Below are positions 15,955-24,063 of a stretch of 64,000 bases of DNA, in pieces. The stretch covers positions 1 to 64,000 of the forward strand of contig CAXAVJ010000002.1 of assembly GCA_963972065.1 (NCBI GenBank), given 5' to 3'. The stretch is from UBA1479 sp963972065. GTDB taxonomy: Bacteria > Pseudomonadota > Alphaproteobacteria > Rhodospirillales > Casp-alpha2. Position 1 is the first letter of the stretch; every line of letters begins with the position of its first letter. The translations under genes and the position numbers were made by a program. The notes beneath the pieces are model-generated. The model saw only the letters and a program-made list of their open reading frames with translations. It searched no databases and was not told where the DNA came from.

Positions 15955-17130
15955 CTAGAATTCCAGACGGCCCCCATGGGCGTCCAGGAACAATGCGGCG
16001 TATTGCGCCGATGTGAATGGAATGGGATTGCCGCCCGCCGTCGGATCCTCGACCGCCATGGCGCCGACGGTGTCGGCGGCGTCGCCGGGAATGTTCATCT
16101 CGGCGAGCGTATGCGGGATGCCGATCTCGGCCCGCAGGTCCAAAATCCAGCGGATCACCCCGGCGGGGGAATGCTCGGCAAGGTCCAAGGCGCGGGCCAG
16201 GTCCGTCAGATTCTGCGCCACGGCGTCCTTGTTGGCGTTGACCACATAGGGCATGAGCACGGCGTTGAGCAGCCCGTGATGGGCGTCGTAGAGGGCCCCC
16301 AGCGGATGGGCCAGCGCATGAATGCCGCCGAGACCGCGCTGAAACGCCGTCGCCCCCGCCATGGCCGCCGCCATCATGTGGGACCGGGCCGCGATGTTCT
16401 TGCCGTCCGCAACCGCCGTGGGCAGCCAGTCCTTGACCAGGCGCATGCCCTCCAGCGCCACGCCCTTGGCAAACGGGTGATAGAAGGGTGCCAGATAGGC
16501 TTCCAGATTGTGCGACAGGGCGTCCATGCCCACCGCCGCCGTCACATGCGCCGGCAGGCCGATGGTCAGGGCCGGGTCGGCGATGGTGACGCTCGGCATC
16601 ATCTTCGGATGAAAGATGACCTTCTTCACGTGGCGCGCACTGTCCGTAATGACCGAGGCACGGCCGACGTCCGATCCCGTGCCCGACGTGGTGGCGACGC
16701 AGACGTTGGGCGCGATGCCGGCCGGATCGGCGCGGGTCCAGTTGTCGCCCACGTCCTCGAAATCCCACAAGGGCCGGGTCTGCCCGGCCTGAAAGGCGAT
16801 GGCCTTGCCGGCGTCGAGCGCGCTGCCGCCGCCGAAGGCGATGACGCCGTCGTGTTTGCCGGCCTTGAACGCGGCGACCCCGGCCTCGACATTTTCCAGG
16901 GTCGGGTTGCCCTTGATGGCGGAGAACACTTTGACGGCAAGCCCCGCCCCCTCGACCGCCCGAACGGCGTCCGCCACCATGGGCAGGGCCGCCAGGCCCG
17001 GGTCCGTGACCAGCAGCGGATTGGCCATGCCCGCCTGTGCGCAGGCGTCGCCCAGTTCCGACAGCCTCCCGGCGCCGAAGCGGATGGAGGTCGGGTAATT
17101 CCAGTTCCCTTTAAGGGGCATCGTTGTCAT
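15955..17130 (-). CDS. Iron-containing alcohol dehydrogenase
   Basis: A 391-residue group III (Fe-type) alcohol dehydrogenase. NAD-binding residues include the GGGSALDAGKAIAF loop (about 99-112) and TTSGTGSDV. Metal ligands are the Asp and His in GMDALSHNLEAY and the two His in GIHALAHPLGALYDAHHG. It would oxidise or reduce a small alcohol/aldehyde pair in the cytoplasm. PhpC-type relatives interconvert phosphonoacetaldehyde and 2-hydroxyethylphosphonate, so a phosphonate substrate is conceivable here. This is inference from the operon and its promoter. The gene starts 5 bases after the aldehyde dehydrogenase stop. Confidence 0.9.
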   Translation of the reverse strand: MTTMPLKGNWNYPTSIRFGAGRLSELGDACAQAGMANPLLVTDPGLAALPMVADAVRAVEGAGLAVKVFSAIKGNPTLENVEAGVAAFKAGKHDGVIAFGGGSALDAGKAIAFQAGQTRPLWDFEDVGDNWTRADPAGIAPNVCVATTSGTGSDVGRASVITDSARHVKKVIFHPKMMPSVTIADPALTIGLPAHVTAAVGMDALSHNLEAYLAPFYHPFAKGVALEGMRLVKDWLPTAVADGKNIAARSHMMAAAMAGATAFQRGLGGIHALAHPLGALYDAHHGLLNAVLMPYVVNANKDAVAQNLTDLARALDLAEHSPAGVIRWILDLRAEIGIPHTLAEMNIPGDAADTVGAMAVEDPTAGGNPIPFTSAQYAALFLDAHGGRLEF

Positions 17131-17135
17131 TTGCG

Positions 17136-18527
17136 TCAGACCTGCGTGCGAAGGTGAAAGGACATGGGCCGGGTCAGGTGATCATAGCCGAGCGGCGACA
17201 GGGTGCAGCCCCGGCCCGAATTCTTGACCCCGGTCCAGGCGAGCGCCGGGTCCAGGTAGTCGGCCCGGTTCATGAACAGGGTGCCGGTTTCGATACGGTT
17301 GCCCAGCGCCAGGGCCGCGTCCGCATCCGCCGTCCAGATGCTGGCGGTCAGGCCGAAGTCGCTGTCGTTCATCAGGGCCACGGCCTCGTCGTCGGATTTG
17401 ACCTTCATCACGCCGACCACGGGGCCGAAGGATTCTTCCGTCATCACCCGCATGGCATGATCGACGCCGGTCAGCACCTGCGGCGCCATATAGGCGCTAC
17501 CCGCCCCGTCGCGGGGGAACGCGGCCGGGTCGATCAGGGCCTTCGCACCCGCCTGGACGGCGTCCGCGATCTGGCCGCGCACGAAGTCCGCCGCCTTGGG
17601 CCGCACCATGGGACCCAGCTTCGTGGCATCGTCGAGGGGATCGCCCAGAACGTATCCCTTGGCGAGATCGGTCATGCCCTGGACGAAGTCGTCGTAGACG
17701 TCGGCGTGAACGTAAACCCGCTCGATCCCGCAGCAGCTTTGCCCGGAATTGAAGAATGCCCCGTCGGTCACGTTCTCGATGGCATGCGCCAGATTGGCGT
17801 CGGCGCGGACATAGGCCGGGTCCTTGCCGCCCAGCTCCAACCCGATCCCGATGAAGCGGCCCGCCGCCGCCTGCTCCATGGCCGCCCCGCCGGGGACGGA
17901 GCCGGTGAAGGCGACGAAATCGATCTCAGGCGATGCCACCACGCGGGCGGTCTGATCATGGGTCAGATGCAGGACCTGAAACAGGCCGTCGGGCGCACCG
18001 GCGGCTTCGAACGCGCGGGCGATGCGCTCCCCACACAAGGGCGTTTGCGTCGCGTGCTTCAGGACCACCGCGTTGCCCGCCATGATCGCCGGCACGATGG
18101 CGTTGACCGCCGTGAGGTACGGATAATTCCAGGGGGCGACGACCAGCACGACGCCCAAGGGCATGCGCCGGATGAAGCGGGTGAAGCCCGGCTTGTCCGA
18201 GGCCGGCCGGTCGGCCAGCGCATCGCCCGCGATGGCGATCATGTGCCGGGCCCGTTCCGCGAAGCCGTTGACCTCGCCGGCGCCATAGCGCGCGGGGCGG
18301 CCCATCTGGCGGGCCAGTTCCTCGGAAATCGCATCGGGTTCTTTGATGAAGGCATCGACCATGGCCGTACACAGCGCCGCCCGCTCGGCGACCGGCACAT
18401 TGCGCCAGGTGGCCTGACAGGCCTGGGCGCGCTCAAGCGTGGTTTGAATATGAGCGTCGGAAGCGGCGGGCCGTTCGGCGTAGACCGCGCCGTCGATGGG
18501 GGAGATGCATTTGAGGATTTCGGTCAT
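17136..18527 (-). CDS. NAD-dependent aldehyde dehydrogenase
   Basis: An aldehyde dehydrogenase (463 aa from the ATG at 18527; a GTG two codons upstream is the alternative). PWNYPYLTAVNA forms the cofactor pocket. FTGSVPGG, LELGGKDP and NSGQSCCGIERV supply the Rossmann contact, the general-base Glu and the catalytic Cys. EESFGPVVGV lies near the C-terminus. It differs clearly from PhnY at 1292-2749, so the window has two distinct aldehyde dehydrogenases. It is coupled tightly to the iron alcohol dehydrogenase, so the two probably act in sequence (alcohol to aldehyde to acid). The substrate is not readable from sequence. Confidence 0.9.
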   Translation of the reverse strand: MTEILKCISPIDGAVYAERPAASDAHIQTTLERAQACQATWRNVPVAERAALCTAMVDAFIKEPDAISEELARQMGRPARYGAGEVNGFAERARHMIAIAGDALADRPASDKPGFTRFIRRMPLGVVLVVAPWNYPYLTAVNAIVPAIMAGNAVVLKHATQTPLCGERIARAFEAAGAPDGLFQVLHLTHDQTARVVASPEIDFVAFTGSVPGGAAMEQAAAGRFIGIGLELGGKDPAYVRADANLAHAIENVTDGAFFNSGQSCCGIERVYVHADVYDDFVQGMTDLAKGYVLGDPLDDATKLGPMVRPKAADFVRGQIADAVQAGAKALIDPAAFPRDGAGSAYMAPQVLTGVDHAMRVMTEESFGPVVGVMKVKSDDEAVALMNDSDFGLTASIWTADADAALALGNRIETGTLFMNRADYLDPALAWTGVKNSGRGCTLSPLGYDHLTRPMSFHLRTQV

Positions 18528-18596
18528 GGGCACTCGGTCTCATGGGCGGGGAAAGGCGGACGTTAGCCCGCCGATCCGGCGCGCGCCAGGGTGTTT

Positions 18597-19613
18597 CTAG
18601 CCCTCGAACCGCACGCCCGTCGTCTGGGCGCGCAGGCGCGGGTCCGGCGATTTCACGGTCACGGGCCGACCCGCCAGCACCTCGCGGCAACGCGCGAGGG
18701 TCTCAAGCTCCAGGCGCTCCATGGCCTCATGGGTGAAGAAGGTCAGATGCGGCAGCAGGATCACGTTGTCCATGCCGAACAGGGGGCTCAGGGGATGGCC
18801 TTCGAGCATCAGTGGCTCCTGGCTGTAGACGTCGAGCCCGGCGCCGGCGATGCGGCCTTCCAGCAAGGCGCGGACCAGGGCGGCCTCGTCGATCACCGCT
18901 CCGCGCGCCACGTTGAGAATGATCGCGCTCGGCTTCATGGCCGCCAGTTCCTTGGCCCCGATCAGGCCCCGGGTTTCGTCGTTCAGCACGGAATGGACGG
19001 AAACCACATCGGCCCGCGCCATCAACTCCATCAGGTCGGCCACGGGCTCGATCCCGATCTGCATCAATTCCGCCGGCGGCGTATGGGGGCTGTAGGCGAT
19101 GACATGCGCCCCGAACCCGGCCCCCGCCATCTGCGCGAAGGCGCGGCCGATGCGCCCGGCCCCCACGATGCCAACGGTCTTGCCCGCGATGTCGTTGGCC
19201 AGCCATTTCGCTTCCGGCCAGGCCCAGCCGTCGGCGCGCATGGCGCGGTCGAGCGGGATCAGCTTTTTCGCCAGCGCCAGCATCAGGGTGAAGGCCCCTT
19301 CGGCCACCGTGCGCTCGGCGTATTCGGGAATATTGACCACGGGGATGCCCCGCGCCCGAGCGGCGCCCATGTCGATGGCGTCGATGCCGACGCCGTATTT
19401 GACGATGCCCTTGAGCTTCGGCGCCGCCGCGATGACCCGTTCCGTGATCGGCGTGTAGCACATGAGGATCAGGTCCGCGTCGGCGACGGCGTCGAGCAGC
19501 ACGTTCTCCCCCGCCCCGTCCGGTACCAGCACCAGATCGACACCCATGTCCTTGAGCCCGGCGTCGATCACCGGGCATTGCAGTTCGCGGTCCGTGCGGA
19601 CGACCTTGACCAT
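18597..19613 (-). CDS. D-2-hydroxyacid dehydrogenase (NAD-dependent)
   Basis: The protein (338 aa) belongs to the D-isomer-specific 2-hydroxyacid dehydrogenase family (phosphoglycerate, glyoxylate and hydroxypyruvate reductase type). The dinucleotide fold is GIVGAGRIGRAF (about 145-156). The catalytic triad is Arg in NVARGAVID, Glu in YSQEPL and His in LLPHLTFFTHE. It probably reduces a 2-oxoacid or oxidises a 2-hydroxyacid. The start is the ATG at 19613 with a GGAAAGGGG site upstream. An extended frame to 19799 would overlap the end of the neighbouring PLP-enzyme gene without homology and was rejected. It is the second gene of the operon from promoter D. Confidence 0.88.
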   Translation of the reverse strand: MVKVVRTDRELQCPVIDAGLKDMGVDLVLVPDGAGENVLLDAVADADLILMCYTPITERVIAAAPKLKGIVKYGVGIDAIDMGAARARGIPVVNIPEYAERTVAEGAFTLMLALAKKLIPLDRAMRADGWAWPEAKWLANDIAGKTVGIVGAGRIGRAFAQMAGAGFGAHVIAYSPHTPPAELMQIGIEPVADLMELMARADVVSVHSVLNDETRGLIGAKELAAMKPSAIILNVARGAVIDEAALVRALLEGRIAGAGLDVYSQEPLMLEGHPLSPLFGMDNVILLPHLTFFTHEAMERLELETLARCREVLAGRPVTVKSPDPRLRAQTTGVRFEG

Positions 19614-19645
19614 GTCGATGGTTCCCCTTTCCGGGTTGTTGTCGT

Positions 19646-21049
19646 TCAGGCCAGGCCTGCGGCGCGGGCGGCGTCGGTGATGGCGCGCTCCAACACGTCG
19701 AGGGCCTGGTCCATCTGGTCCCGCGTCACCACCAGGGGCGGCGTCAGGGTCAACGTGTTGCCCATGGAGATTTTGAACGACAGGCCGCCCGTAAGGCAAC
19801 GGTAGAGCACGTCCTCGGCGAGATCCACCGCCGGCTCCTTCCCGGCGCGGTCCATGACCAATTCGACCCCCATCAGGAAGCCCCGCCCGCGCACATCGCC
19901 GACGACGCCGAGGCGGTCCTTCATATCCTGCAGGCGGTCCAGGGCGTAAGCCCCCAGGGTCGCCGCGTTCTCGACCAGGTTTTCGTCTTCGATGATCTCG
20001 ATGGTCGTCAGCCCGGCCCGCGTGGTCACGGGGTTTTTCTCATGGGTGTAATGGCCGAAGGCATAGTCGCCGGCGACGTCCAGCCCCGGCCGGGCGATCA
20101 CGGCGGCGATGGGCAGGATGCCGCCGCCCAGCCCCTTGCCCATGACCAGGATGTCCGGCACCACGCCGTCATGGTCGCAGGCGAACATGCGCCCGGTCTT
20201 GCCCAGGCCCGTGGGGATTTCATCGAAGATCAGCAAGGCGCCCATGTCGTCGCAGGCCTGCCTAACGGCGGCCCAGAACCCCGGCGGCGGCACGAAGGGC
20301 ACGGCGCGGGCCGGCTCCGCGATCACGGCGGCGACGTCGCCTTCCTTTTCCAGCACGTAGCGCACCATATTGGCGCAGGTCATCTTGCACAGGTCCAGGT
20401 TCGGCTGGCCGTCTGTTTCGGGATAGCCGTAAGGGCAGCGGTAGCAGGCGAAGGGCGCGACGTGTTCCGTGCCCGCCAACAGCGGGCCGATCAGGTTCGA
20501 TCTGAACAACTGTTCCCCGCCGACCGACGACGCCCCGAACCCGGCCCCGTGAAAAGCGTCCCAGAACGACACGGTCTTGAACCGCCCGGTCGCGGCGCGG
20601 GCCAGCTTCAACGCGACCTCGACCGCGTCGGACCCGCCCGTGGTGAACAGCACCTTGGACAAATCGCCGGGCGCGATGTCGGCCAGCTTGCGTGCCAAGG
20701 CCGTCGCGGGCTCACACGTAAATCGACGGGGCGCGAAGGGCAGCGCGTCCATCTGGTCGGCGATGGCCTTTTTCAGGCGCGGATGGCCATAGCCGATGTG
20801 GTGCACGTTGTTGCCGTGGAAATCGAGATAGCGCCGTCCCTCGGCATCCTCGATCCACGGCCCCTCGGCCTTTGTGATCACCGACAGGCAGGGCGTGGAC
20901 ACGGACTGATGCAGAAACAGCGCCGCATCCTCGGCAAGCTGTGCCTGCGACGCCGCCCCCAGGGCCCCCGCCGCCCAGTCGCGGCGCCGGGGCGAGGCGT
21001 TGCTTTCGCCCTCGGACAGGGCCGGCGTGAACTCGCTTTCGAAGGGCAT
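19646..21049 (-). CDS. Class-III PLP-dependent enzyme, candidate (R)-1-hydroxy-2-aminoethylphosphonate ammonia-lyase
   Basis: A 467-residue class-III aminotransferase-fold protein. The PLP contacts are GSDAVEVALK, the Asp in LLIFDEIPTG (about 276) and the Schiff-base Lys in VMGKGLGGG (about 305). The N-terminal LHQSVSTPCL, DFHGNNVHHIGYGHP and LPFAPRRFT blocks resemble, from memory, the PbfA lyases found beside phnW/phnA/phnY. PbfA turns (R)-1-hydroxy-AEP into phosphonoacetaldehyde plus ammonia. A general omega-transaminase is the alternative. The start at 21049 is chosen because the predicted transcription start (about 21078) lies downstream of the other ATGs at 21106 and 21094. It is first in the five-gene operon. 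Confidence 0.7.
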   Translation of the reverse strand: MPFESEFTPALSEGESNASPRRRDWAAGALGAASQAQLAEDAALFLHQSVSTPCLSVITKAEGPWIEDAEGRRYLDFHGNNVHHIGYGHPRLKKAIADQMDALPFAPRRFTCEPATALARKLADIAPGDLSKVLFTTGGSDAVEVALKLARAATGRFKTVSFWDAFHGAGFGASSVGGEQLFRSNLIGPLLAGTEHVAPFACYRCPYGYPETDGQPNLDLCKMTCANMVRYVLEKEGDVAAVIAEPARAVPFVPPPGFWAAVRQACDDMGALLIFDEIPTGLGKTGRMFACDHDGVVPDILVMGKGLGGGILPIAAVIARPGLDVAGDYAFGHYTHEKNPVTTRAGLTTIEIIEDENLVENAATLGAYALDRLQDMKDRLGVVGDVRGRGFLMGVELVMDRAGKEPAVDLAEDVLYRCLTGGLSFKISMGNTLTLTPPLVVTRDQMDQALDVLERAITDAARAAGLA

Positions 21050-21084
21050 GGGACGGCGCTCTGTCAGGGGTTGCGGTCGGGGGA

Positions 21085-21152
21085 GTCTCGCCATCGGCGG
21101 ACCCATACGTCAAATCGCTAATGCCGATAGAATTTATCGGCGGAGTCTATGG
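21085..21152 (-). promoter_or_regulatory. Predicted LysR-activated promoter D upstream of the PLP-enzyme operon
   Basis: The fourth copy of the 43-bp element spans 21109-21151. It has the CGATTTGAC end (TTGACG -35 box) facing the operon and a dyad CGATA-GAATT-TATCG in its centre. It lies about 8.9 kb from the regulator gene, so it links the second operon to the AEP regulon. The -10 region at 17-base spacing (CGAGAC) is weak. A transcript starting near 21078 gives a leader of about 30 nt to the ATG at 21049. Confidence 0.7.
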
Positions 21153-21187
21153 CGAGACCACGCCGAAGAATTTTCGTGACGCGCGCC

Positions 21188-21218
21188 TTGACCTTCCAGT
21201 AACTGGAAGCCTTATGTA
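21188..21218 (+). promoter_or_regulatory. CueR-type copper-inducible promoter of copA
   Basis: A TTGACC -35 box and a TATGTA -10 box are separated by 19 bases, the overlong spacer typical of MerR-family promoters. The spacer contains the dyad CTTCCAG-TAA-CTGGAAG. The cognate CueR protein is encoded downstream at 23669-24061. A separate palindrome (ggggtcat-g-atgacccc, 21220-21236) overlaps the likely transcription start. Confidence 0.88.
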
Positions 21219-21276
21219 AGGGGTCATGATGACCCCATGGGCCTGCCGCCCGTGCCGCAACCGAAGGTTTTCCGCC

Positions 21277-23664
21277 ATGTCCGCACATTCACACGCCCCC
21301 TCCGACACGCCGAAAAGCGGCGCTTCCTGCTGCGGCGGGGGTCATGATCATGGCGCCGAGACCGCCAAGGACCCCGTCTGCGGCATGACCGTGACCCTGG
21401 GCATGGGCAAGCCGACCTTCGACCACGGGGGGGAGACCTATCATTTCTGCAATCCCGGCTGCCGCGCCAAGTTCCAGGCCGACCCGGATCATTACCTGTC
21501 CGGCGCCCACAAGAAGCAGGCCGAGGCCATGCCCGCCGGCACCCAATACACCTGCCCCATGCATCCGGAAATCATCACCGACAAGCCCGCCGACTGCCCG
21601 ATCTGCGGCATGGCGTTGGAGCCCATGGGCGTGCCCACGGGCGACGCAGGCCCCAATCCGGAACTGGTCGATTTCACCCGCCGGTTCTGGGTCGGCGCGG
21701 TGCTGACCGTCCCGATCCTGATCCTGACCATGGGCCCGATGTTGGGCCTGGGCATCCGCGATGCCCTGGGCGAACGCACCGCACAGTGGATCGAATTGGT
21801 CCTGGCGACCCCGGTAATTCTGTGGTCGGGCTGGCCGTTCCTGGTGCGCGGCGTCAAATCGGTGCGCTCGGGAAACCTCAACATGTTCACCCTGATCGCC
21901 CTGGGCGTCAGCGCCGCCTACCTGTTCAGCATCGTCGCCGTGCTGGCCCCCGGCATCTTCCCCGACGGGTTCCGCGATGCGGGTGGGCACGTCGGCGTGT
22001 ATTTCGAGGCCGGGGCGGTGATCGTCGTGCTGGTCCTGCTCGGCCAGTTGATGGAACTGGGTGCGCGCGACCGCACCGGCGCCGCGATCCGCGCCCTTCT
22101 CGACATGGCCGCAAAGACCGCGCGGCGCATCGACGCCGACGGCAAGGAGACAGAGGTGCCGCTTGAAGACGTCAAGGCCGGCGACCATCTGCGTGTCCGG
22201 CCCGGCGAAAAGGTGCCGGTCGACGGCGTGGTGCTGGAAGGCCGTTCGTCGCTCGACGAATCGATGATTTCCGGCGAACCCCTTCCCGTCGAGAAAACCG
22301 AAGGCGATGCCGTCACCGGGGCCACCCTCAACGGTACGGGCAGCCTGATCATGGAGGCACAGCGCGTCGGCGCCGACACCATGCTGAGCCAGATCGTCGA
22401 GATGGTCGCCAATGCGCAACGTTCGCGCGCGCCGATCCAGAAGGTCGCCGACAGCGTCGCCGGCATCTTCGTGCCGGCGGTGGTCGCCGTCGCGGTCATC
22501 GCCTTCATCGCCTGGTCGATCTGGGGACCGGCTCCGGCCCTGGCTTACGGCTTGGTCGCCGCCGTCGCCGTGCTGATCATCGCCTGCCCCTGCGCGCTGG
22601 GCCTCGCCACGCCCATGTCGATCATGACCGCCACGGGCCGGGGGGCGCAGGCGGGTGTGCTGATCCGGAACGCCGAGGCGCTGGAGCGCTTCGCCAAGGT
22701 CGATACCCTGATCGTCGACAAGACCGGTACCCTGACCGTCGGCAAGCCGAAGCTGGTCGCCGTGCTGCCGGAGCCGGGGCATGACGAAGCCGACGTCCTG
22801 CGCCTGGCCGCCAGCCTGGAACGGGGGTCCGAGCATCCGCTTGCCGAGGCCATCGTCACCGGCGCGGAAGACCGCGACATCACCCTCGCCAAGGCCGACG
22901 ACTTCGAAGCCGTCACCGGCAAGGGCGTCACCGGCACCATCGACGGCAAGCAGGTTGCCCTGGGCAATGCCCGACTGGCTGCCGACCTGGGCCTGGACGG
23001 CGATGCCCTGTCGGCCACGGCGGACGCGCGGCGCGACCAGGGCGAGACGGTGATGTTCGTCATCGTGGATGCGAAGATCGCCGGCCTGATCGCCGTCGCC
23101 GATCCGGTCAAGGACACCACGGCGGATGCCATTCAGGCGCTGCACGCCCAGGGCTTCCGCATCGTCATGGCGACCGGCGACAACGCGCGCACCGCCCGGG
23201 CCGTGGCGGCCAAGCTCGGCATCGACGAGATCCGCGCCGACGTCCTGCCCGAGGACAAGGCCCGCATCGTCAAGGACCTGCAGGCCGAGGGCCGGAAGGT
23301 CGCCATGGCCGGCGACGGGGTCAACGACGCCCCCGCCCTGGCCCAGGCCGATGTCGGCATCGCCATGGGCACCGGCGCCGACGTGGCCATCGAAAGTGCC
23401 GGCATCACCCTAATCAAGGGCGACCTGAACGGCATCGTGCGCGCGCGGAAACTGGCCCGCGCGACCATGCGCAACATCAAGCAGAACCTGTTCTTTGCCC
23501 TGGTCTACAACGCGCTCGGCGTGCCGGTCGCGGCGGGGGTTCTCTATCCCGTGTTCGGCATTCTGCTGTCGCCCATGGTCGCCGCCGCCGCCATGAGCCT
23601 GAGTTCCGTTTCCGTCATCACCAACGCGCTCCGTCTGCGCAGGGTCAGGATCGAGGAGGATTGA
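21277..23664 (+). CDS. copA: Copper-translocating P-type ATPase with YHS and heavy-metal-binding N-terminus
   Basis: A P1B-type ATPase (795 aa) that exports Cu(I) across the inner membrane. The N-terminus has a His/Cys-rich stretch, a YHS domain (DPVCGMTV ... HFCNPGCRAKF) and a second metal-binding module (YTCPMHPE ... CPICGMALEP) in place of the classic GMTCxxC domains. The core shows the CPCALGLATP transmembrane motif (about 436), DKTGTLTVG (about 480), the SEHPLAEA His-Pro and GDGVNDAPAL (about 680). The ATG at 21277 has GAAGG upstream. An in-frame ATG at 21226 lies inside the palindrome near the transcription start. cueR follows 4 bases after the stop. Silver may also be a substrate. Confidence 0.92.
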   Translation: MSAHSHAPSDTPKSGASCCGGGHDHGAETAKDPVCGMTVTLGMGKPTFDHGGETYHFCNPGCRAKFQADPDHYLSGAHKKQAEAMPAGTQYTCPMHPEIITDKPADCPICGMALEPMGVPTGDAGPNPELVDFTRRFWVGAVLTVPILILTMGPMLGLGIRDALGERTAQWIELVLATPVILWSGWPFLVRGVKSVRSGNLNMFTLIALGVSAAYLFSIVAVLAPGIFPDGFRDAGGHVGVYFEAGAVIVVLVLLGQLMELGARDRTGAAIRALLDMAAKTARRIDADGKETEVPLEDVKAGDHLRVRPGEKVPVDGVVLEGRSSLDESMISGEPLPVEKTEGDAVTGATLNGTGSLIMEAQRVGADTMLSQIVEMVANAQRSRAPIQKVADSVAGIFVPAVVAVAVIAFIAWSIWGPAPALAYGLVAAVAVLIIACPCALGLATPMSIMTATGRGAQAGVLIRNAEALERFAKVDTLIVDKTGTLTVGKPKLVAVLPEPGHDEADVLRLAASLERGSEHPLAEAIVTGAEDRDITLAKADDFEAVTGKGVTGTIDGKQVALGNARLAADLGLDGDALSATADARRDQGETVMFVIVDAKIAGLIAVADPVKDTTADAIQALHAQGFRIVMATGDNARTARAVAAKLGIDEIRADVLPEDKARIVKDLQAEGRKVAMAGDGVNDAPALAQADVGIAMGTGADVAIESAGITLIKGDLNGIVRARKLARATMRNIKQNLFFALVYNALGVPVAAGVLYPVFGILLSPMVAAAAMSLSSVSVITNALRLRRVRIEED

Positions 23665-23668
23665 GCCC

Positions 23669-24061
23669 ATGAATATTGGTGAAGCGGCCAAGCAGTCCGG
23701 CCTGCCGGCCAAGACCATCCGCTATTACGAGGAAATTTCCCTGGTCGTGCCGGGGCGCAGCGACAACGGCTACCGCACCTATTCACCGACCGACGTGCAC
23801 AAGCTGCAATTCGTGCAGCGGGCGCGCGGGCTCGGCTTTTCCGTCGAGGACTGCCGCGCCCTGCTGTCGCTGTACGAAGACGACCACCGGGCCAGCGCCG
23901 ACGTGAAGGCGATCGCCACGGAACACCTTTCCGAGATCGAGGCCAAGATTGCCGAGCTCAAGGCCCTGCACAAGACCCTCAAGCATCTGGTCGATCATTG
24001 CCACGGCGACGACCGCCCCCATTGCCCGATCATCGACGATCTGGCGGGACCGGACCATTGA
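23669..24061 (+). CDS. cueR: CueR, Cu(I)-responsive MerR-family regulator
   Basis: A 130-residue MerR-family activator. The N-terminal helix-turn-helix begins MNIGEAAKQSGLPAKTIRYY, followed by a long dimerisation helix. The metal-binding loop has two cysteines (C111 and C119 in HCHGDDRPHCP), the spacing that marks Cu(I)/Ag(I)-sensing CueR. It is expected to twist the 19-bp-spaced promoters at 21188 and 24569. A strong GGAGGA site overlaps the end of copA. Being inside the copA operon it is positively autoregulated. Confidence 0.94.
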   Translation: MNIGEAAKQSGLPAKTIRYYEEISLVVPGRSDNGYRTYSPTDVHKLQFVQRARGLGFSVEDCRALLSLYEDDHRASADVKAIATEHLSEIEAKIAELKALHKTLKHLVDHCHGDDRPHCPIIDDLAGPDH

Positions 24062-24063
24062 CC

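Noticed and set aside
15055..17157. 700-codon plus-strand frame opposite the glutamine-synthetase-like and alcohol dehydrogenase genes
   Set aside because: Antisense shadow with no recognisable domain.
21050..21106. Upstream ATG starts (21106, 21094) for the class-III PLP enzyme
   Set aside because: They precede the transcription start predicted from promoter D and have no ribosome-binding site; the added residues look non-conserved.
21226..21276. Seventeen extra N-terminal residues for the copper ATPase
   Set aside because: The ATG is within the palindrome at the transcription start and the peptide is not family-like. The ATG at 21277 has a better site.
21846..21862. GTCAAATCG-like match inside copA
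   Set aside because: Only the nonamer matches and the rest of the 43-bp element is absent, so it is coding coincidence.
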